64,000 nucleotides of DNA from Spirogloea muscicola (Eukaryota > Streptophyta > Zygnematophyceae > Spirogloeales > Spirogloeaceae), in assembly GCA_009602725.1 (NCBI GenBank), contig WELB01000052.1, positions 178,983 through 242,982 of the forward strand. Direction: 5' to 3'. Made by a program: the position numbers and the translations under genes. Within the stretch, counting starts at the first letter, position 1. Each line of letters starts with the position of its first letter. The notes below the pieces were generated by a model that was given only the letters and a program-made list of their open reading frames with translations, did not search any database and was not told the DNA's origin. This document shows, in pieces, positions 1-13,179 of this stretch.

Positions 1-158
<158 letters not shown>

Positions 159-3100
159 GAGGGGCCTGAGAGCCGCTTGGCAGAGGGCCGCGCGAGCCCC
201 GCGGAGCAGGCGACGCAGGAGCTGGTGAGCCGTGTCCCGCTGGCGACCGGCGCGGAGTTCGAGGCCGCGGTGGCCGCCGCGCGCGACGCCTACCCCGCCT
301 GGCGCGCCACGCCCGTCACCGCCCGCGCGCGCGTCATGTTCCGGCTGCAGGCGCTCGTCCGGGAGAACATGGTGCGTGCCCCTTGAAGCACCACCTCTGC
401 TTCGTGGTCCCCAGTCTTGACTTGTCTCACCTATTTCCCATTTTGGTAGACCAATACCATATTGGTGTACTAATACTTCAATATTGGTAGACCTTGTGAG
501 GAGTGCCCCGGCCTGCAGCACCTGAGAGGACAAAGCGCCGTGTGAGGAATTCGCGGAATGCCAATGTGACCAGTGGTCGTGCACTCTCTGCACTTCTGCC
601 TTCTACCTCTGATGGCTTGCTCACTGGGGCCTGATCTGTCGCGATTGCTCGCAAGGAGACACAGATGTCAAATTGAACCTGAGCCCTGTAAATGGTGACT
701 GCCGGTTGAGCTTGCAAGCTTGCCTGCATGGAATTTTCTGATTCACACTTGCCCTTTAAACCCTCAACTAAGTCACCTTGCATGCATTGACTGTAACTAT
801 CGTGCCGCTCTGCAGGACAAGCTGGCAATGGCTGTAACGCTGGAGCAGGGCAAGACGCTGGCAGACGCCCGGGGCGACGTATTCCGCGGCCTCGGTGCGC
901 ACCAGCATGATGGCCAACCCCTGTGCACGCCGTGCCATTACACGGCTCGCATGCACAGAGGACGAGCCCGCACTCTGCTGCGCCGCCCAGATTGCTGTCC
1001 TTCGCACACTTTATGCGATATTGACGGCAGTGCCTGGGGTGCGAAGCACAGAGGTGGTGGAGCAGGCGTGCGGCATGCCGACGGCACTCATGGGCGAGCT
1101 CGTCGAGAATGTATCAGCGGGCATCGACACGTACAGCATCCGACAGCCGCTCGGTGTCTGCGCAGGCATCTGCCCCTTCAACTTCCCTGCAATGATCCCG
1201 CTTTGGGTGAGGAGACCAAGGCTTGAGCTCCCACAAGCTTCGAAGCAACTCACCACGAACCCAGTGCTTGTTGATTGCATGCTCCTGCCGCTAGAAAGCG
1301 GCCCAGTCTCTGATCAAGGATATCCCCACTGAGACAGGCAGTCTCTGATCTAAACGCACTTATAGAGATGGGGCAGCCGGGAGTTGCCCGGGACTGCATA
1401 TTGGGCCTGAATCTCGCTATAACCACTCTTGACACGAGAGCAGCAAGGGCAGCAAAACAGCAGCTTGCAAATACTCTGGCTATTTCCCAGTGGCCCCCTT
1501 CCTGACGAGCGTGGCCGTTGGCGTTCGTGCGATGCAGATGTTTCCCATGGCCGTCACTTGCGGCAACACATACATCCTGAAGCCGTCAGAAAAGGACCCA
1601 GGTGTGGCCTTCGCACATCTTGCCCATGCACAGTGGCCGTGCCCGACGAGCGATGGTAGTACTTACATGCGGAAGGTGGCAACGATCTGTCTTGTGGCCT
1701 GAAACGAAATTGAGCTTTATGAGTGATTGTTAATACTGAGCTCAACTTATCCCCTCTGCTCGCCGTCTTCATCAAGCCCAGAATCTAACATACTTGCTCA
1801 CGGTGTCAGGTGCCGCGGCGATGCTGGCGGAGCTGGCAATGGAGGCTGGCCTCCCACCCGGCGTGCTCAACATAATACATGGTACCCATGTGGGCTCCTC
1901 CCCCTCCTTTCAAATCTGCCAGCATTGGAAACCCTGTAGCATGGGCCATCATTGTCGCCACCGCAAGCTGCAATACCTTCCTGATAATCTCAATCTGCAA
2001 GCTCCTGCACAGCTCCTGCAGTTTACAAGAATGTTGCAAGGTGCTGACAAACGCTGTGGATTATTGTGGACACTTTGGCCCTGACGAGCTTCAGTATGTC
2101 GTGCAGGACATCGTGAACAAGATCTGTGACCACCCTGACATTCGGGCTATATCCTTCGTCGGCTCTGACATTGTACGCCCCTGGCAGCATTGTGCAGCCC
2201 AGTAGGAACGCTTGTTGCATGCCTTGCCACTGCATTTTCTCATGTTTCTCACTTCAGAATAGCTGGAGTCACTAGCTTTTTAGGAGCATGGGGAAGAAAA
2301 GTGTGAGATTGCTCTTCCGCCAACCTCAGTATCCTTTTCTCGTCGAGCCTGCAGGGGGCTGGCCAAGTCGCCGAGCTGAGCTCACGACCTTCTCTGACCA
2401 TCTTGGCGTGTCTCTTATTGCCAGGCCGGTCGCCACATCTACAGCCGAGCCTGTGCTCATGGCAAGCGTGTGCAGGTGCCACTGCAGACGCAAGCCCCCT
2501 AGTCGTGTGTCTTGATTGCATGCTGCTTTGGCTCTCATTGTGCTCTTTTCAGACATTTTGGCTGATCAGTGACTCATTCCAGCACTCTATATCCGAGCTC
2601 GGCACTAATCATGCACTCCTCTGGTATGTTTTCCTCAAGAGCAACATGGGAGCCAAGAATCATGCAGTTGTCCTGCCGGATGCTGACATGGAGCAAGCCT
2701 GCAATGCTTTGACGGGTGCCGCATTTGGAGCTGCTGGCCAGCGCTGCATGGCAATCAGCACTGCAGTATTTGTCGGCGGGTCGGAGCCCTGGTGGGTAGC
2801 ACATGGATGTTGCACAATCTTAGATGCACATGCATATTTGGTACAGTCATAGTCAGCCTCAAGGGCCAACGAGTATGTACCCTACTTCATACGAATCTAC
2901 TTGCATGTATTTGGCACACTCATCAATTTAATGATTGGATCTGCTTAATGTGCATATACCAACAACTTGGAGCAGGGCAAGACCAATCAATGTCTGTTGC
3001 TTTGTCAAGGCAAGCTCCAAGTGATGTCCCTCAACAAGAGGCCACATTTTGGTTGCCTCTCAGGGAAGCTGGCTTACTGCAGCGTGCGAAGAAGCTGAGG

Positions 3101-4998
3101 GTGAGCGCTGGCACAGAGCCGGGTGCGGACCTAGGGCCCGTTATCAGCAAGCAGGTGAGGCTTTACGTGCTGCCTCAATAAGTGGTCATGCAGCACGCTT
3201 AAGGGTGCGGTTACGATTGCGCTGCCTATTAGTTGCTAGATCTGCAAATATTGAGTTGAAGAGGCTGGCATCACCACAGAAGTAGTCAGTTCAGCAGGTA
3301 CTTTAACCATCAGGTCGCCTACATGTACATGGGGGCTGCAAAGTAGATCTTTGCCTTGATTGCTTGCAGGCAAAAGACCGCATACACCGGCTCATCCAGA
3401 GTGCCGTGGACCAAGGTGCCAGGCTCGTGCTTGATGGACGGGACATCAAGGTCTGATTGCTTCTGCTTTTGTGTGCCATGTGGGTACACTGGTTGGTCAA
3501 GCACTTTGTCACGGACTCTAGATCTATGTGGTGAGCTCTATGGCCCTGCTTGGGATATGTAGATTGCTTCTCAACGCTGGATTGGCATAATGTCACCTTT
3601 GCAGGTGGAAGGGTACGAGGAAGGGAACTTTGTCGGGCCGACGCTCATTGCGGACGTCACGCCTGACATGGAATGTTACAAGGTATTGCATGACATCCTA
3701 CCCATCTGTCCAACGGCATCCATGATGGATACAGGTATTAGTGAAGGGCATTGTCTGCTGGATTTGTGTGTTATTACCCGACTGAGGTGGCAGTTCCTGT
3801 TCTGAACTTGACCAGGAGGAGATCTTCGGGCCTGTCCTCCTCCTCATGAAGGTAAAAGAGATTGCTGCGCTGCCTGGTCAGCCTCTGGTTGCCCAATCAC
3901 TCAGGGGGCATCCGTCACAGACAACAATCTCGTGGCAGTCGTCAGCTAGTGCAAGGAGTGTGTCAGATCAGCTGAAGTGCGACTTGGGCATGGGAGCCCA
4001 CAAGTGCAGCTGAGATGCATCGGTATCTGACATGCAGGAAGACACGCTTGACGATGCAATCAACACCATCAACACCAACCGGTAGATCTTAGTCTGCTCC
4101 AATAGCTGCAGCAGTCTGCTTCTTTGGAGTAAAACTCCTCAATGGACCAGAGCCAAGATCTTGGCAAGTGTGGCATGATCAATGCGTGGCACACCATGTT
4201 TGCACTTATTGTTACGGGAGACTATCCCATCTGTTTGTTACATGGGTTTTTACCATCTCCTTTCAGGTATGGCAATGGTACGGCCATCTTCACGCGATCT
4301 GGCGCCGCTGCAAGGAAATTCCAGCACGAGGTGGATGTTGGACAGGTGTTGCTTCTTACAAGCTGTGAAGCTGTGAAGCTGTGGTCCTCAGCAAGACTGA
4401 GTCAGCAACTGTGCATCATGGGAATGCAATTGACTTGGGAAGATTGAACTTCCAAAGTATTTGATTTGGTCCATCACCTCTGCCGGCAAGCGTTGAGCAG
4501 GCGCTTTGTCGCCTTGGCAGGTTGGTATCAACGTGCCCATTCCTGTGCCACTGCCCTTTTTCTCCTTCACGGGCTCCAGAGCTTCATTTGCAGGCGACCT
4601 GAACTTCTACGGTAAGCACCTCCTCTCACCTTCCTTCTAGAGTGCTTATGTGGTAAAGCTTCCAACTGTTGGTATGATATGTCGTCGAATTTTGCCAGCA
4701 TCTTTTGTCCACCGCTGTTCCTGCCATCCCTCTTCTCTCAAATCCTGCCCCTTTTATGCAGCTATTGATTATACCCTTGCGAAGCTTTTGTGTCAATTTG
4801 AACACGTGTTCATTTCATGTTTGTGAAGCAGATCTGTAGACGCATTTGAACGTGGGGCTAAGTGCCGTATGTCCATCTTGTCCGCGTGCAGGCAAGGCCG
4901 GTGTACATTTCTTTACCCAAGTCAAGACTGTCAGCGCCCAATGGAAGTCCAGTGATGTAGGTGTGGCCATGGCTTTTCCAACTTCGCAGAGATCCTGA
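159..4998 (+). CDS. ALDH6B2: Methylmalonate-semialdehyde dehydrogenase (ALDH6 family), 5' partial
   Basis: CoA-acylating aldehyde dehydrogenase, known to convert methylmalonate and malonate semialdehyde to propionyl-CoA and acetyl-CoA with NAD+ in mitochondrial valine and pyrimidine breakdown. Sixteen exons can be chained: ..371, 816-894, 1052-1206, 1538-1601, 1810-1889, 2107-2172, 2425-2475, 2640-2791, 3064-3154, 3370-3450, 3605-3682, 3816-3851, 4038-4081, 4267-4345, 4521-4611, 4892-4998, all GT-AG and in phase. Diagnostic stretches are [34 protein letters not shown]-like [35 protein letters not shown], the catalytic cysteine in [33 protein letters not shown] and [14 protein letters not shown]. 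The reading frame is already open at the left edge; no ATG is present (the TTG at 177 is not a plausible start), so the transit peptide and start lie upstream. Its 3' end converges on GTG1. Confidence 0.97.
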
Positions 4999-5267
4999 AT
5001 GAAGACCTTGTCCAGAAGGAATGTCATCTTGATACTTGCTCACCTACAAGGACTGGCTCATATCAAGTGCAGCGGTGCTAGCACAGCTCCAGGACAGTTT
5101 TGTATACCACCTTCTTGTATAAATTACAGGCTCATTGGACAACCACATGAGTAACACGACTAAACAGGTTGCTCCTTGTCTTGCCTCCAATTATTTACAA
5201 TGGGCAGTGGCACATCTCTGACTTGAATGCTAGATGGTGTTGAGAATGAAAAGAAGCTTGATCAACC
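4999..5267. other. Convergent intergenic spacer, ALDH6 / GTG1
   Basis: The 269 bases between the two facing stop codons hold no reading frame or repeat that I recognise. They must contain both 3' untranslated regions and poly(A) sites. Confidence 0.7.
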
Positions 5268-8200
5268 TCAATCAATCGGTGCCTTGTCTATCCGCCGCGA
5301 TGTGTGATGTGCAGCAATGAAAAAGATTGAAAGAATGGCGCTAGCAACAAAGATGGCGTCGAACCAACGGTGGTAGAAGTTGAATTGGATGTCGCCTCCC
5401 AGCACGTCGGTGATAATGACTCTGCAAGAACAGCTTGATCTGGTCAATAAGAGAATCTCGATCACTCCATCAACGATTGCACATGCAAGCAGGGCACTTG
5501 TGTCATTGTTGTCCTTAATCCTTAGTTATCCTAGCACTGTGACATGAGGAGTAGGTCAAACAAGTTGCAGCAGTTTTCTGCAGGTGTGCCTGCAACTTGC
5601 AGTTCCCTTTGCAAGAGACAGGTTGATAAGTACTCACCGGTATCTATTGGCAAGGCTCTTCCGGATGAGGAGAATGAGGGAGATGAAGTACATCCCCATG
5701 ATCTCTGTGAGGAACAGCACCACGTTGCTTCCCACGCCGCTGGCGCCGCCCGACACCGTAAAGAGGAGCTGCAGCAACAGGTGAAACTTAGTGCATCACA
5801 GAATGGTGGCATTGCGTGGTACCCTGGAGCTCAACACAGCTGTGCTACATTGTTGCCAGCATAGGCTTGTCTACCTAAGAGCAATGGTTGCACTTTTTAA
5901 AGGCATACCTTCATCAGGTTGAACAGGAAGCCACGCAGGGACACCGTGATGAGAACGCCTGTGAAGAGCAGCGACATGTACTGCACAAGAGCAAACAATG
6001 AGGGTCCACAGGCGCCTGCTGTAACTTCATGAAATTACATGCACAAACCTCACGCATGATCACTAACTATTCCGGCACAATGTCTCAGAAGGAAGGCAGT
6101 AGATCGCATATTTGTTGACTTCACAGTGCTGACTGGTGTCAGCCTCCTCCAGCCGCGCTGGTCAACATCTGCTTCTTCATCTTCGACAATGCCTGCTATT
6201 GAGAGGGGCAGACTCCCTAACACCCCTCGCCATCCAGATAACACAACCAATACACCATGGCCATTCTACTGTAGCAATTTAAGCAAGGCCCAGATGCCAG
6301 CAAATGGGACAAGCTGTGTACTGCATACACATGGAGTGAGTGGTCAGGAAAAGGAAGGAAACTGGAGAGGACATACCTGAGACCAGAGTGCTACGTTAAG
6401 TTGCACATGGAAGTAATGCAAGGAGAGGCTGATGGTCGTAGAGACTGGGTCATCGCTGTTGGTCTGCAACAGTCAGCGAATCAAGCCCACTGGCATAAGC
6501 ATAAGATGGATGCTGATGATGGGAGACTAGCATAAAATGGATGCTATCATCTGTTTATTCCATCACAGCTATGCTCATTCAATATCAATCTGTGTCTCCT
6601 GTAGCAGCACGAGACAAGGTCTGCAAGTAAGCATCTACCTCCTTGAAGAGCAGCAGGCTCCTGCAGGACTGCACAACACCAACTCCCACAGGCATGGCTT
6701 TCAGCCACTATGAGGATGTCGAATAGAGCATCGATTTATCACACTATATTACGTACTATTCCTCAAAGGATGTGGAAACGCCTCACTGCCACATGTGCTT
6801 TTCTGCTAATTCCCTTGTCATGCCGGACTAGAGGGCGCACCGTATACATTTTGTATATACAGTATATGGAGCAGGCATAGCCAAGCAGATTCTTCACGTG
6901 GCCGCGCCAGGTACGAGAGTACGCCATGGCTTGCTGACAGGGTAATAAGTGCACCAGCAAAGGGGGTTTGAGTTTTCCAGGATGCTTGGAAATTGAAAAT
7001 TCTCGGGTCAAGAGCAGGCAAGCAACTGCAACGGCAATGCAGTCAAGACAAAGTGGCCCTTCTGTATAGTACTACAAGCCAAGCTGGTCACAAGAATTTG
7101 GCCAAGACTAGAGCTCCAAGACTGGAGCGCACCTTGGCTTGCCGGAGTTCACAGATCTCCACAAACAGCGTCTGGCAGAGACCCTCAAGGGCGTGTACCT
7201 CACCCTCGATGCCGAGTATGTCTGCAACGGCGAGCAGTTGCCAAGGCCCCCCTCATAAGCTAAGGAGAAATTCCACGACCTCTAAGACGCTGCAGCTGGA
7301 TTTAGGAGGCCACATGAAGGAGGTAGAATGGGGCACTCACCAACCTCTTGCTCGTCCTGCTTGCCTGTGCGGACCACCGTTGTGACGAGGCGCTTGAAGT
7401 AGGAGTGCTTCTCCTGTGGCCCAACAGGCTGCCGCGGATGCCCCTCTTGCAGTCAATCAAGCAGCAGAGCTCAGCTGTGTCTAAGCAGTGTGCATTGACC
7501 TCCGGCCATGGCGGGCATGCATTGCACAAGTCTGGATTGCCATCCAGGCAAAGTCCAAGCAGCTGCACAGCAAGATGGCAGCCAAAGCTGCGATGGCGGA
7601 GGGGTGCGGACCGGGTGCAAGCCGTTCTGCTCGCCCTGCTCCACTCGTGATAGCACAATCTTCTTCTTCCTTGCCACGCACGACTCCATGGCCTGCATCA
7701 GCCGCCGCTCCAGCACTGCGATCTCCGACTCCTCAATCTTCCTGCTCTTGCAAGCAAGAGCGCAACAATGATATGAGGCTGACTTCAAGGTACAGACCTG
7801 AATATGTGGAGCACTTTCCCAACATGGAGTTAAGGTTTGAGATTTTCCTGGCAACAGTCACCTGCATTGACTAGAGGGAGAGAAGGAGCAGATAGGGAAG
7901 GAGGGCGGCGACCTGATGAAGAGGGAGAGGTAACTGTAGGGCAAGTTGACAGCTCCGAAGCCCGACAGGATGGCCATGAGTGACACACCGACAACGCCGA
8001 TGCGGCTGACCAGCTGCGCCACCGTGAAGAAGCCTGGGCGCCAACGCCAGGACGTCTCGTCAACGCCGCCGGGGCTGGATGGAGCTCTCTCCCATAGTCT
8101 TGCCTTCAGCGGCAGTGGAGCAAGCAGCAAAAGGCCTGAGATGGGTCCGCACCTTTGTCGGGGGACGGCATCGGGAAGTGGATGCCCATGCGCCAGAAGG

Positions 8201-8900
8201 CGTAGAGGAAGGCGGCGAGGAAGACGACGGCGCCAACGCCCGCGCGCTCGCTGCGCATGCCTGCCAGGCATTCGGAGGCCGAGGTGGTCTCAGGGTTGTG
8301 GGTTTCTCAGGATCTGCCGAGCTGCCGCTCATCTCGGGGACGCCACGGAGTGGGTACACTCGCGCTGGACCGTAGCGTGGGCCCACGAGGAGCTTGATGA
8401 GTAACGGAGGGCCTGAGTGGCTAAGTACAAAGGCAAGCACATCGACAGATGCACATCACCTGCTGCCAAGCTGACCCCACTCAGTGACCGCGAGTCGGCA
8501 CGTAGAGATCGATCGCTAACCGATGCCCGAATACCGAACGGCAACCGACAATGGGGTGATGGATTTCGGAGCGGCAGACACACCGCCGTTGCGCAGGACG
8601 ATGTAGCAGTGGTAGTAGGGGAGGACGAAGACGAGGAGCGCGATGAGGGCGACGAGGTCGAGGCGCCAGTTGAGGAGGCGCGCGCGCTTGCCGAGGAGGG
8701 GCAGCATCTCCAGGAGGACGAGCTGGAGGAGGTTGGTTGACAGCGCGAAGACGGCGCAGAAGAGCACGTCCACGCCCGCGCGCTTCTCCTCGTAGTCCTT
8801 GTACAGCCGCGCCTGCAGGAACCACCACCCCGCCACGAACAGGCCCGCCAGCGAGCCGCCCGCCACGCCCGCCTCCAGCGCCGCGCCCGCCGCCGCGNTG
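5268..8900 (-). CDS. GTG1: GPCR-type G protein / Golgi pH regulator (GTG1/GPHR family), 5' end uncertain
   Basis: Polytopic membrane protein of the GPR89/GPHR family; animal members are Golgi anion channels and plant GTG1/2 have been proposed as ABA-binding G-protein-like receptors. Twelve exons on the minus strand join in phase: 8584-~8900, 8153-8260, 7913-8033, 7612-7741, 7341-7428, 7133-7221, 6841-6933, 6639-6668 (a 30-base microexon), 6377-6463, 5909-5980, 5638-5768, 5268-5421. Family blocks in order: [19 protein letters not shown], the [20 protein letters not shown] loop, [13 protein letters not shown] with a basic run, a helical hydrophilic region ending [63 protein letters not shown], and the C-terminal [20 protein letters not shown]. 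It resembles plant GTG more than animal GPR89. Exon 1 runs into a single N at 8898 and then a retroelement tail, so the start codon is unresolved; an ATG at 9019 lies inside the repeat and is unlikely. Confidence 0.95.
8400..8560 (-). mobile_element. LINE-like 3' tail (type A) in a GTG1 intron
   Basis: The segment contains the type A tail signature GTACAAAGGCAAGCACATC, then CACCTGCTGCCAAGCTGAC, then the end of a coding region reading DLYVPTRGH on the minus strand. It lies in the intron between GTG1 exons 1 and 2, in the same orientation as the gene. Other type A copies start near 9009, 9240, 13552, 24480, 25865 and 31700. Confidence 0.75.
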
Positions 8901-9004
8901 GCCGGGGAGGTGGGTTGAGGAGCTGAGGAAGAACCAAGGCCGCCGTTGATCGCAAGCAGAGGAGCGTGTATTGGGGGAATGGGGGGCCTCAGTGGCACCA
9001 GTAC

Positions 9005-9445
9005 TGAAGGCATGCACATCGACTAATCTGCCTAACGTGCTGCGAAGCTGACGCGCTCAGTAAGGACGGGTCAGCACGTAGTGGTCGCTATCCGATGCCC
9101 GAATACCGGATCGCAAATGACAAGCCCTTCTGCCACCGGCTCAAGCTTTACCAGACTCCTGTCGCTTTCGTCATTTTCTTTTTGGCTGGCCTCTCACGGA
9201 CAATGCCCTTACATTGGAAGAGAACTTTCGTGTATCTGAAACAAACAAAGGCCACATGGCCAAGCACAAAGGCAAGCACATCTAAAGACGTACATCACAA
9301 ACGGAAAGAGCTACTTCTACCCGGTGCAAGGCATTGGTTTGAGCTGCAAACAGGCTAACACACGGCGGCGCAAGAACGACACATGCTGCTGGCATGCCCA
9401 TCTCGGCTGTCGTGCATATCCTAGACTGGCACTGTTCTCAAGTTG
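9005..9445 (-). mobile_element. Two tandem LINE-like type A fragments
   Basis: Two adjacent minus-strand fragments (about 9005-9190 and 9240-9445) share the type A tail; the second lacks the centre of the unit. The first retains GACGGGTCAGCACGTAGTGG, the end of the shared C-terminus. They begin directly after the broken 5' end of GTG1, which suggests that a repeat-mediated join there may be wrong. Confidence 0.65.
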
Positions 9446-9939
9446 ATTCCGTGTGTGCTTTAGCGCTTTCCCTGGCCACTTTGAACTTCGTTCATCCTTT
9501 CTTCTGGGCTGGCCTCTCCCAGCCACCGCCCTCTCCTGGAAGCGTCTTTCTTCTTCTCAAGTAAGCTTTGAAAGCGGGGACCCAAGCAGCCAAAGAGAAA
9601 GAAGAAAGTGCTCGCCCATTGAGAATAGGGGCTGGAACAACCAGCCCGAAAAAGAATGAACAGAGTACGAGAAAGACGCTTCCATGAGAGGGCGGTGGCT
9701 GGGAGAGGCCAGCCCAGATGAAAGAAAGAACAAAGGTCAAAGGGGCCAAGGACAGGCGCTAGCGCTAGCACACATGAAATCAAGCAGCTACGAAACACTC
9801 GGTAACCCCTGCTAAGCAGCCGCAGGTTGGCGAAAGTGGGTTCCTGGGAACGGGTCCCCTGGCCAGGGCCAGAGGCTGCAGCTAGGGCACAACCGACATC
9901 AAAGGTGTCGACTGCGGCCGGTAGAAATAATCGCTTTGG

Positions 9940-10100
9940 GGGTAGTCAGAATAGTGCTGCAGCTTTCTCTGCTCTGCACTCTCCACTGCGAAATTAGCAA
10001 TGAGGGGTCGACGCTGAACTCTTGTACGCCTCAGACACAACCACATCGAACAAGTATGGTGGACCTCCGCCAGGTTGTACACCCACAATGTCTAAGGTTT
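9940..10100 (-). mobile_element. LINE-like fragment homologous to 24225-24380
   Basis: On the minus strand this reads LDIVGVQPGGGPPYLFDVVV, the part of a reverse-transcriptase C-terminal region in which a hydrophobic LD/DVVV pair flanks a short loop. DNA of about 155 bases matches 24225-24380 on the other strand almost throughout, starting with CATTGTGGGTGTACAACCTG. Confidence 0.6.
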
Positions 10101-10149
10101 CAAGGAGAAGAACGCGGCTGCTGACAATCAAGGGGCGGCTGTTGAAAGC

Positions 10150-11600
10150 CAGCGAAGTCCCTACAGATAGGTAAGCTCTTCCAATTGGGGCGAGGGGTGT
10201 GAGAGGCCAGCTCAAAAGGTCGGACAAGGGTCGAAAGGGGCAGACAGAGGGAGTTCATTGTGCAAGAGAAGAAGCAGCTCTCTTAGATGGTGGTTGAAAA
10301 GGGACAGATTTTGAGGACTCTTTATGATAGCAGACATGTTGAGTAGCTCCAGGTTATTCACCACACGTTCACCATCCTCAATGGTAACGAACCTGCTCAT
10401 AGAGATAAACTAAGGGCTTGGAATGCCAACCTCCTTTGGAAGGTCCTCAGTGCTGAGTCCTCGTTCTGACTTTCCAGCAAGTTTTTCTGTCCTTGAGTTT
10501 CTTACATAAAGGAATAGGTAGGAGGCCCAGCCTTATTAACTGCACTACGCAGCAGAGCTGTGGGGACAGAGAAGCTACAAGCTACAAGTATAATCTCCTC
10601 ATGCTATTTTACCCACAAGCAGTCTAGAAACGACCTGAGCGACTGGAGGGGTCCATCCTCTCTCCTCCGGTTCATCTGAAGCAGGCAGGTCAGGCAATCA
10701 AAACAATGCCATATGCTTATAGGTTACCACTGTTCATAATAGCCATTAGCTCCTGTCTATCCACCACATTCTCTCAACATCCTCATCATTACCGAAAACA
10801 ATATCATAAAAAGCCTGAAGGCTTCCCCTGAGGATGCTGACTCTATCGAAGGTCCTTGATGCGGAGGTCCTAGTCCCGGATTTGAAATATTGATTTCGAG
10901 CTAGACTTCGTGGATTTTACCAAAGTTGAAGTCTATCCTTGGATGGAGCTTAAGGGTCGCCTGAAGGGAATGCGGCTGCAGCGGGTGGCCCCATATTAAT
11001 AAGATTGAGCTTGTCTTACCTGCTCTCTTGGATCGTAGTGGATGCCCAAGGTCAGGATTCAGGTCATCACTGTTGAGGGGCTCAGTCGAGAAGAAGCAGC
11101 TCGCCTGGGAAAAATGCCTTACTTTCCCTTCTACTTCTTGCCCATGGCAATGGCAGCAGAGTCAACATGGCCAACTTCACCCTGTTGAAGGGTTCAGAGG
11201 AGGAGGGTGGGAGCATAAAAAACGGGACCTTCAAGCCAACGTCGCCCGCAGCTTAAGATAAGGCAACTCCCTCCCTTGTCCATTCTTTTCTGGGCTGGCC
11301 TTTCACAGCCATCGGGAGAGTTATATCTTCCCACGATCATAGCAAGCTGTGAAAGAACTTCTGGTTTCGGCCTTGGTAGAGCTTCCCTCCTCTGGTAGAG
11401 CTTGCCACCTCGAAAGAAGAGGAAAGAGCTCCTCTTTGGGGCTGCTAGTTGATCCCGCCCTTTTAGACCTTGTTCATATTTTTGGGCTGGCCTCTCACAA
11501 CCATTGCCTTGCCATTATAGAGTGTTTCTTTTGCCACGAGAGCTTCTTGACTAGGGACTTTGAGCGGCCAGCCCAAGTGGTCATTTCCTTTCCTGAGTGT
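10150..11600. other. Gene-free stretch
   Basis: I see no gene here. It contains two or three weak palindromic-repeat copies (near 10200 and 11290) and otherwise unremarkable sequence in which all six frames break often. Confidence 0.6.
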
Positions 11601-11639
11601 TTTGTGCTTCGACTCCGTTGGACCTTGTCCAATCCTTCG

Positions 11640-11790
11640 TCAAGGGCAGCAGAGCGAGCAGCCCCGCTTCAGCGTCGTCAGGGTCGCTCGCTCAGATGTA
11701 CAGAATGCGCCTTGCCCTCTCCCTGCAAGCGTTCCTTGGTCTGACGTGCGATTATCGGCAGGCCGCCCCTTGGCTGCTTTCTCCGGGTGG
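11640..11790 (+). mobile_element. LINE-like C-terminal fragment
   Basis: The plus strand reads GSLAQMYRMRLALSLQAFL, the same block seen as GSLAQISRMRLSVSLQRSL at 28200 and GSLAQVFRMRLAVSLRRSL on the minus strand at 25300. No 3' tail follows. It is short and degraded. Confidence 0.6.
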
Positions 11791-12599
11791 TGACAGAGCG
11801 ACCCTTCTCCGCCTTCTGGTTACTCCGATCCGCATTTGTCGACCAGAAATATCTAAGCATCCATTGGCAGAAGTCGCGGAGTGTAATTTCATCTGTTTGC
11901 CCCTTCTGGCCCTTTCGGACCTTGTCCAATCCTTTTGGGCTGGCCTCTCACAACTATTTCCGTACCTAAATAGCTTATTCGTCTGACCTCTCACAGCCAT
12001 TGCCTTACTTGAGGAGCTATCGCCCTTTTGGGTGAGCTTCTCACAGTCATTGCCCCTCTTGGAAGAGCTGTCTGTTCAAGGCCCCCGCGCTTACCAACTT
12101 TAAGCTTTGTTCACCATCTTGTGGCTGGCTGCTGCCTCTGGCTCTGGCCAGGGGACCCCCTTCCGGGCGCCTAGCCTCTCTGATCTGGGGCTGCTTAGCA
12201 GGGGTTACTGAGTGATTCGTAGCAGCTATGCTTCGTTTTGTGCTTGCTTTCCTTAGCGCTTCCCCTGGCCCCCTACTCGTACTTTGTTCATTCTTTTTCG
12301 GGCTGGCTTGTCCAGCCCCTCTCCTCAATGGGCGAGCCCTTTCTTCTTTTCACAGCACTCACCCCCTTTCGAAATGCTGCTTCTTCTTCTGAGAAGAATT
12401 TGAGAAGTGCAATTCCCTGAAACCAGTCAGGCTGGCCCTTCACAGCGATCGCCCCCTATGGACGATCTTGTATCCACTTTGCCAAGTCCACCTTTCACAT
12501 CCATACATCCTCGGCACCGAGCTTCTCCTTCTCCACTTTGCCTTACTTCAAGAAGTGCATGTTTCCGTCCTCACAGCCACTTGTAGAAGTGCTTCTTCT

Positions 12600-13140
12600 C
12601 TTCAACTTACGCCCGCCCAACTCGGACTCGTAGCTAGAAGTTTGACGGCGGGTCTAAACAGGAGGAGGCCTTCCCGGGGAACTGACCGGCAAGCTCACTG
12701 GCGCCACCGACCGCCGGAATCGCGCAAACGGCGGGAACCGGTACGGTCGGGCAAGATGGGCAGTCACGTGCCACCCCGCCGGTCCCACCGGTGGGGCGCG
12801 GCCGGCTGCCACTTACCGCAGGAAAGCAATCAATCCCGTTCCAACGGCCTGCCCGAAAAACGCGGGCAGCTGGGGCGAAAGCCCCTGTCGCGATCCCCCG
12901 CCCAGCCGTGGGGTGTGGTGTGGGAAGTAGGCGGCCGGAGAAGCCCCGAACCCCGTTCCGCCCGCTGGGGCTCGCCGCTGGCCTATTCCCGGCGTGGCGG
13001 CCCGCATAGGGCCCTCCACCAGCGCCTTGTCGTCGCGCTCGCTGGCGGCAGAAGGCGGCGCCGCACCGCCGCCGCCGCTGCCGCCGCAGTCGTCGCCGCC
13101 AGGCCGGGCGCCGGCCTCCCAGCTAGGCTTCGCACTCATA
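12600..13140. other. GC-rich island with GCC run
   Basis: Base composition rises sharply and ends in a GCC run at 13053-13095. A long open frame on the minus strand (about 12813-13217) has one stretch, PPSAASERDDKALVEGP, that looks more like protein than noise. No family is recognisable and no partner exons were found, so I do not call a gene. Confidence 0.4.
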
Positions 13141-13179
13141 CCTCGCCCCCTTTCACCATGAGTGGTTCGCTTTGTGTAG

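Noticed and set aside
177-371. TTG at 177 as the start of the dehydrogenase
   Set aside because: The frame is open upstream, TTG is an unlikely nuclear start, and the mitochondrial targeting peptide is missing. The gene is 5' partial.
9017-9019. ATG at 9019 as the GTG1 start
   Set aside because: It lies inside a retroelement tail beyond a single N, and the encoded residues do not resemble GTG N-termini.
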